Part shown: in pieces, positions 63,544 to 64,000 of the stretch
Layout: every line of letters begins with the position of its first letter
Numbering within the stretch: position 1 is the stretch's first letter
Assembly: GCF_947654165.1 (NCBI RefSeq)
Contig: NZ_CANTKB010000019.1
Span: 1 to 64,000 of the forward strand
Direction: 5' to 3'
Source: an uncultured Blautia sp.
GTDB taxonomy: Bacteria; Bacillota; Clostridia; Lachnospirales; Lachnospiraceae
Length of the DNA: 64,000 nucleotides
Program-made: the position numbers and the translations under genes
The notes under the pieces: generated by a model
What the model saw: only the letters and a program-made list of their open reading frames with translations
Told to the model about the DNA's origin: nothing
Databases searched by the model: none

Positions 63544-64000
63544 ATGGTGTGTAAAAGAAAACAAAACAATATTTTAACTTATTTGATATTGATTTTAGGC
63601 GTTCTTCTAATTATATTGCCTTTATATGTTACATTGGTTACTTCTTTCAAGTCCAATGAGCAAAGTGCACAGAGTTTTTTTTCTTTGCCAATTCCATTGT
63701 ATTTAGAGAGTTTTAAAGAGATTTTATCTAGCGAGAAATATTATAGAGCTTTGATGAATACAGCGTATATTACGGCAATCGTGCTGGCTGGTAATGTGGT
63801 GGTTATGCCAGCTATGAGTTACGCAGTGGCAAGAAGAATGCCGCACAGTCGATGGTATCGATATGTATATTTTTTCTTGTTGCTTGGTATTTTTATTCCT
63901 TTTCAAGTAAAAATGATGCCGTTAGTGAAAATGTTAAGTTCTTTGGGAATGATGAATCCTACGGGGTTGGCAATTTTATGTATTTCTAGTTCCACATGTG
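63544..64000 (+). CDS. Sugar ABC permease, MalG type, cut by window end
   Basis: 152 residues seen. Begins at ATG 63544, four bases after the previous stop. N-terminal helix ILTYLILILGVLLIILPLY, then LYVTLVTSFKSNEQ, NTAYITAIV, MSYAVARRMPHSRW and FIPFQVKMMPL, the usual order of the second CUT1 permease. The EAA loop and C-terminus lie outside. Confidence 0.9.
   Translation, partial: MVCKRKQNNILTYLILILGVLLIILPLYVTLVTSFKSNEQSAQSFFSLPIPLYLESFKEILSSEKYYRALMNTAYITAIVLAGNVVVMPAMSYAVARRMPHSRWYRYVYFFLLLGIFIPFQVKMMPLVKMLSSLGMMNPTGLAILCISSSTC

Overview
The window is a chromosomal segment from an anaerobic, spore-forming, low-GC Firmicute, most likely a gut Lachnospiraceae (Blautia/Ruminococcus-like; genus not resolvable by eye). 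Evidence: consensus Gram-positive promoters (TTGACA-17-TATAAT) and AGGAGG ribosome sites, a NodB deacetylase of sporulation type, class III ribonucleotide reductase, rubredoxin, MutS2, YhaM, MurT/GatD, and the Firmicute order rpmE-DUF1385-prmC-prfA.

Layout. 1-1250: a tRNA pair, a repeat-rich non-coding stretch, a 23-residue membrane peptide and a decayed frame. 1259-8734: deacetylase, DUF3783 protein, a large BTAD/AAA/TPR regulator, then histidine ammonia-lyase with a NhaC-type permease. 8952-18152: rubredoxin, dapF, anaerobic RNR behind two NrdR-like boxes, a CPA2 antiporter, and an operon of radical SAM protein, exonuclease, microprotein, AIR-synthase-like protein and TrmL. 18176-22692 (minus): mutS2 and a two-component system. 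22898-28717: an HtrA-fold protein lacking its whole catalytic triad, YhaM, two RlmD-type methyltransferases and two small regulators. 28749-32861: a GntR/FadR regulator with a GntP permease and an IlvD/Edd dehydratase (sugar-acid catabolism). 32924-37134: a palindrome-controlled DUF134/NifX/MinD/MinD/NifX cluster resembling the anaerobe orange-protein (ORP) genes, then a CcdA-TlpA fusion. 37216-44778: tRNA-Gly pair, MurT/GatD, an FAH-family enzyme, tRNA-Phe, glyA, thioredoxin system, and a divergent RelA/SpoT-domain protein.

45356-48009 is the most unusual part. The 3' end of rpsI (QFSKR-stop) is repeated about 2.26 kb downstream with a synonymous change, bracketing an AT-rich three-gene cassette: a zinc-finger pRiA4b-ORF3-like protein, a compact HipA-type kinase with intact catalytic motifs, and an overlapping 111-residue protein that may be the detached HipA N-terminal (HipS-like) subdomain. 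No integrase remains. A broken GGDEF sensor lies just beyond.

50065-64000: ribosomal/translation operon, glmM and a nucleotidyltransferase, a TPR lipoprotein, a GH85 endoglycosidase gene with both a nonsense codon and a poly-G frameshift, hflX, and an AT-rich carbohydrate ABC transporter with an apparent attenuator, cut by the window end.
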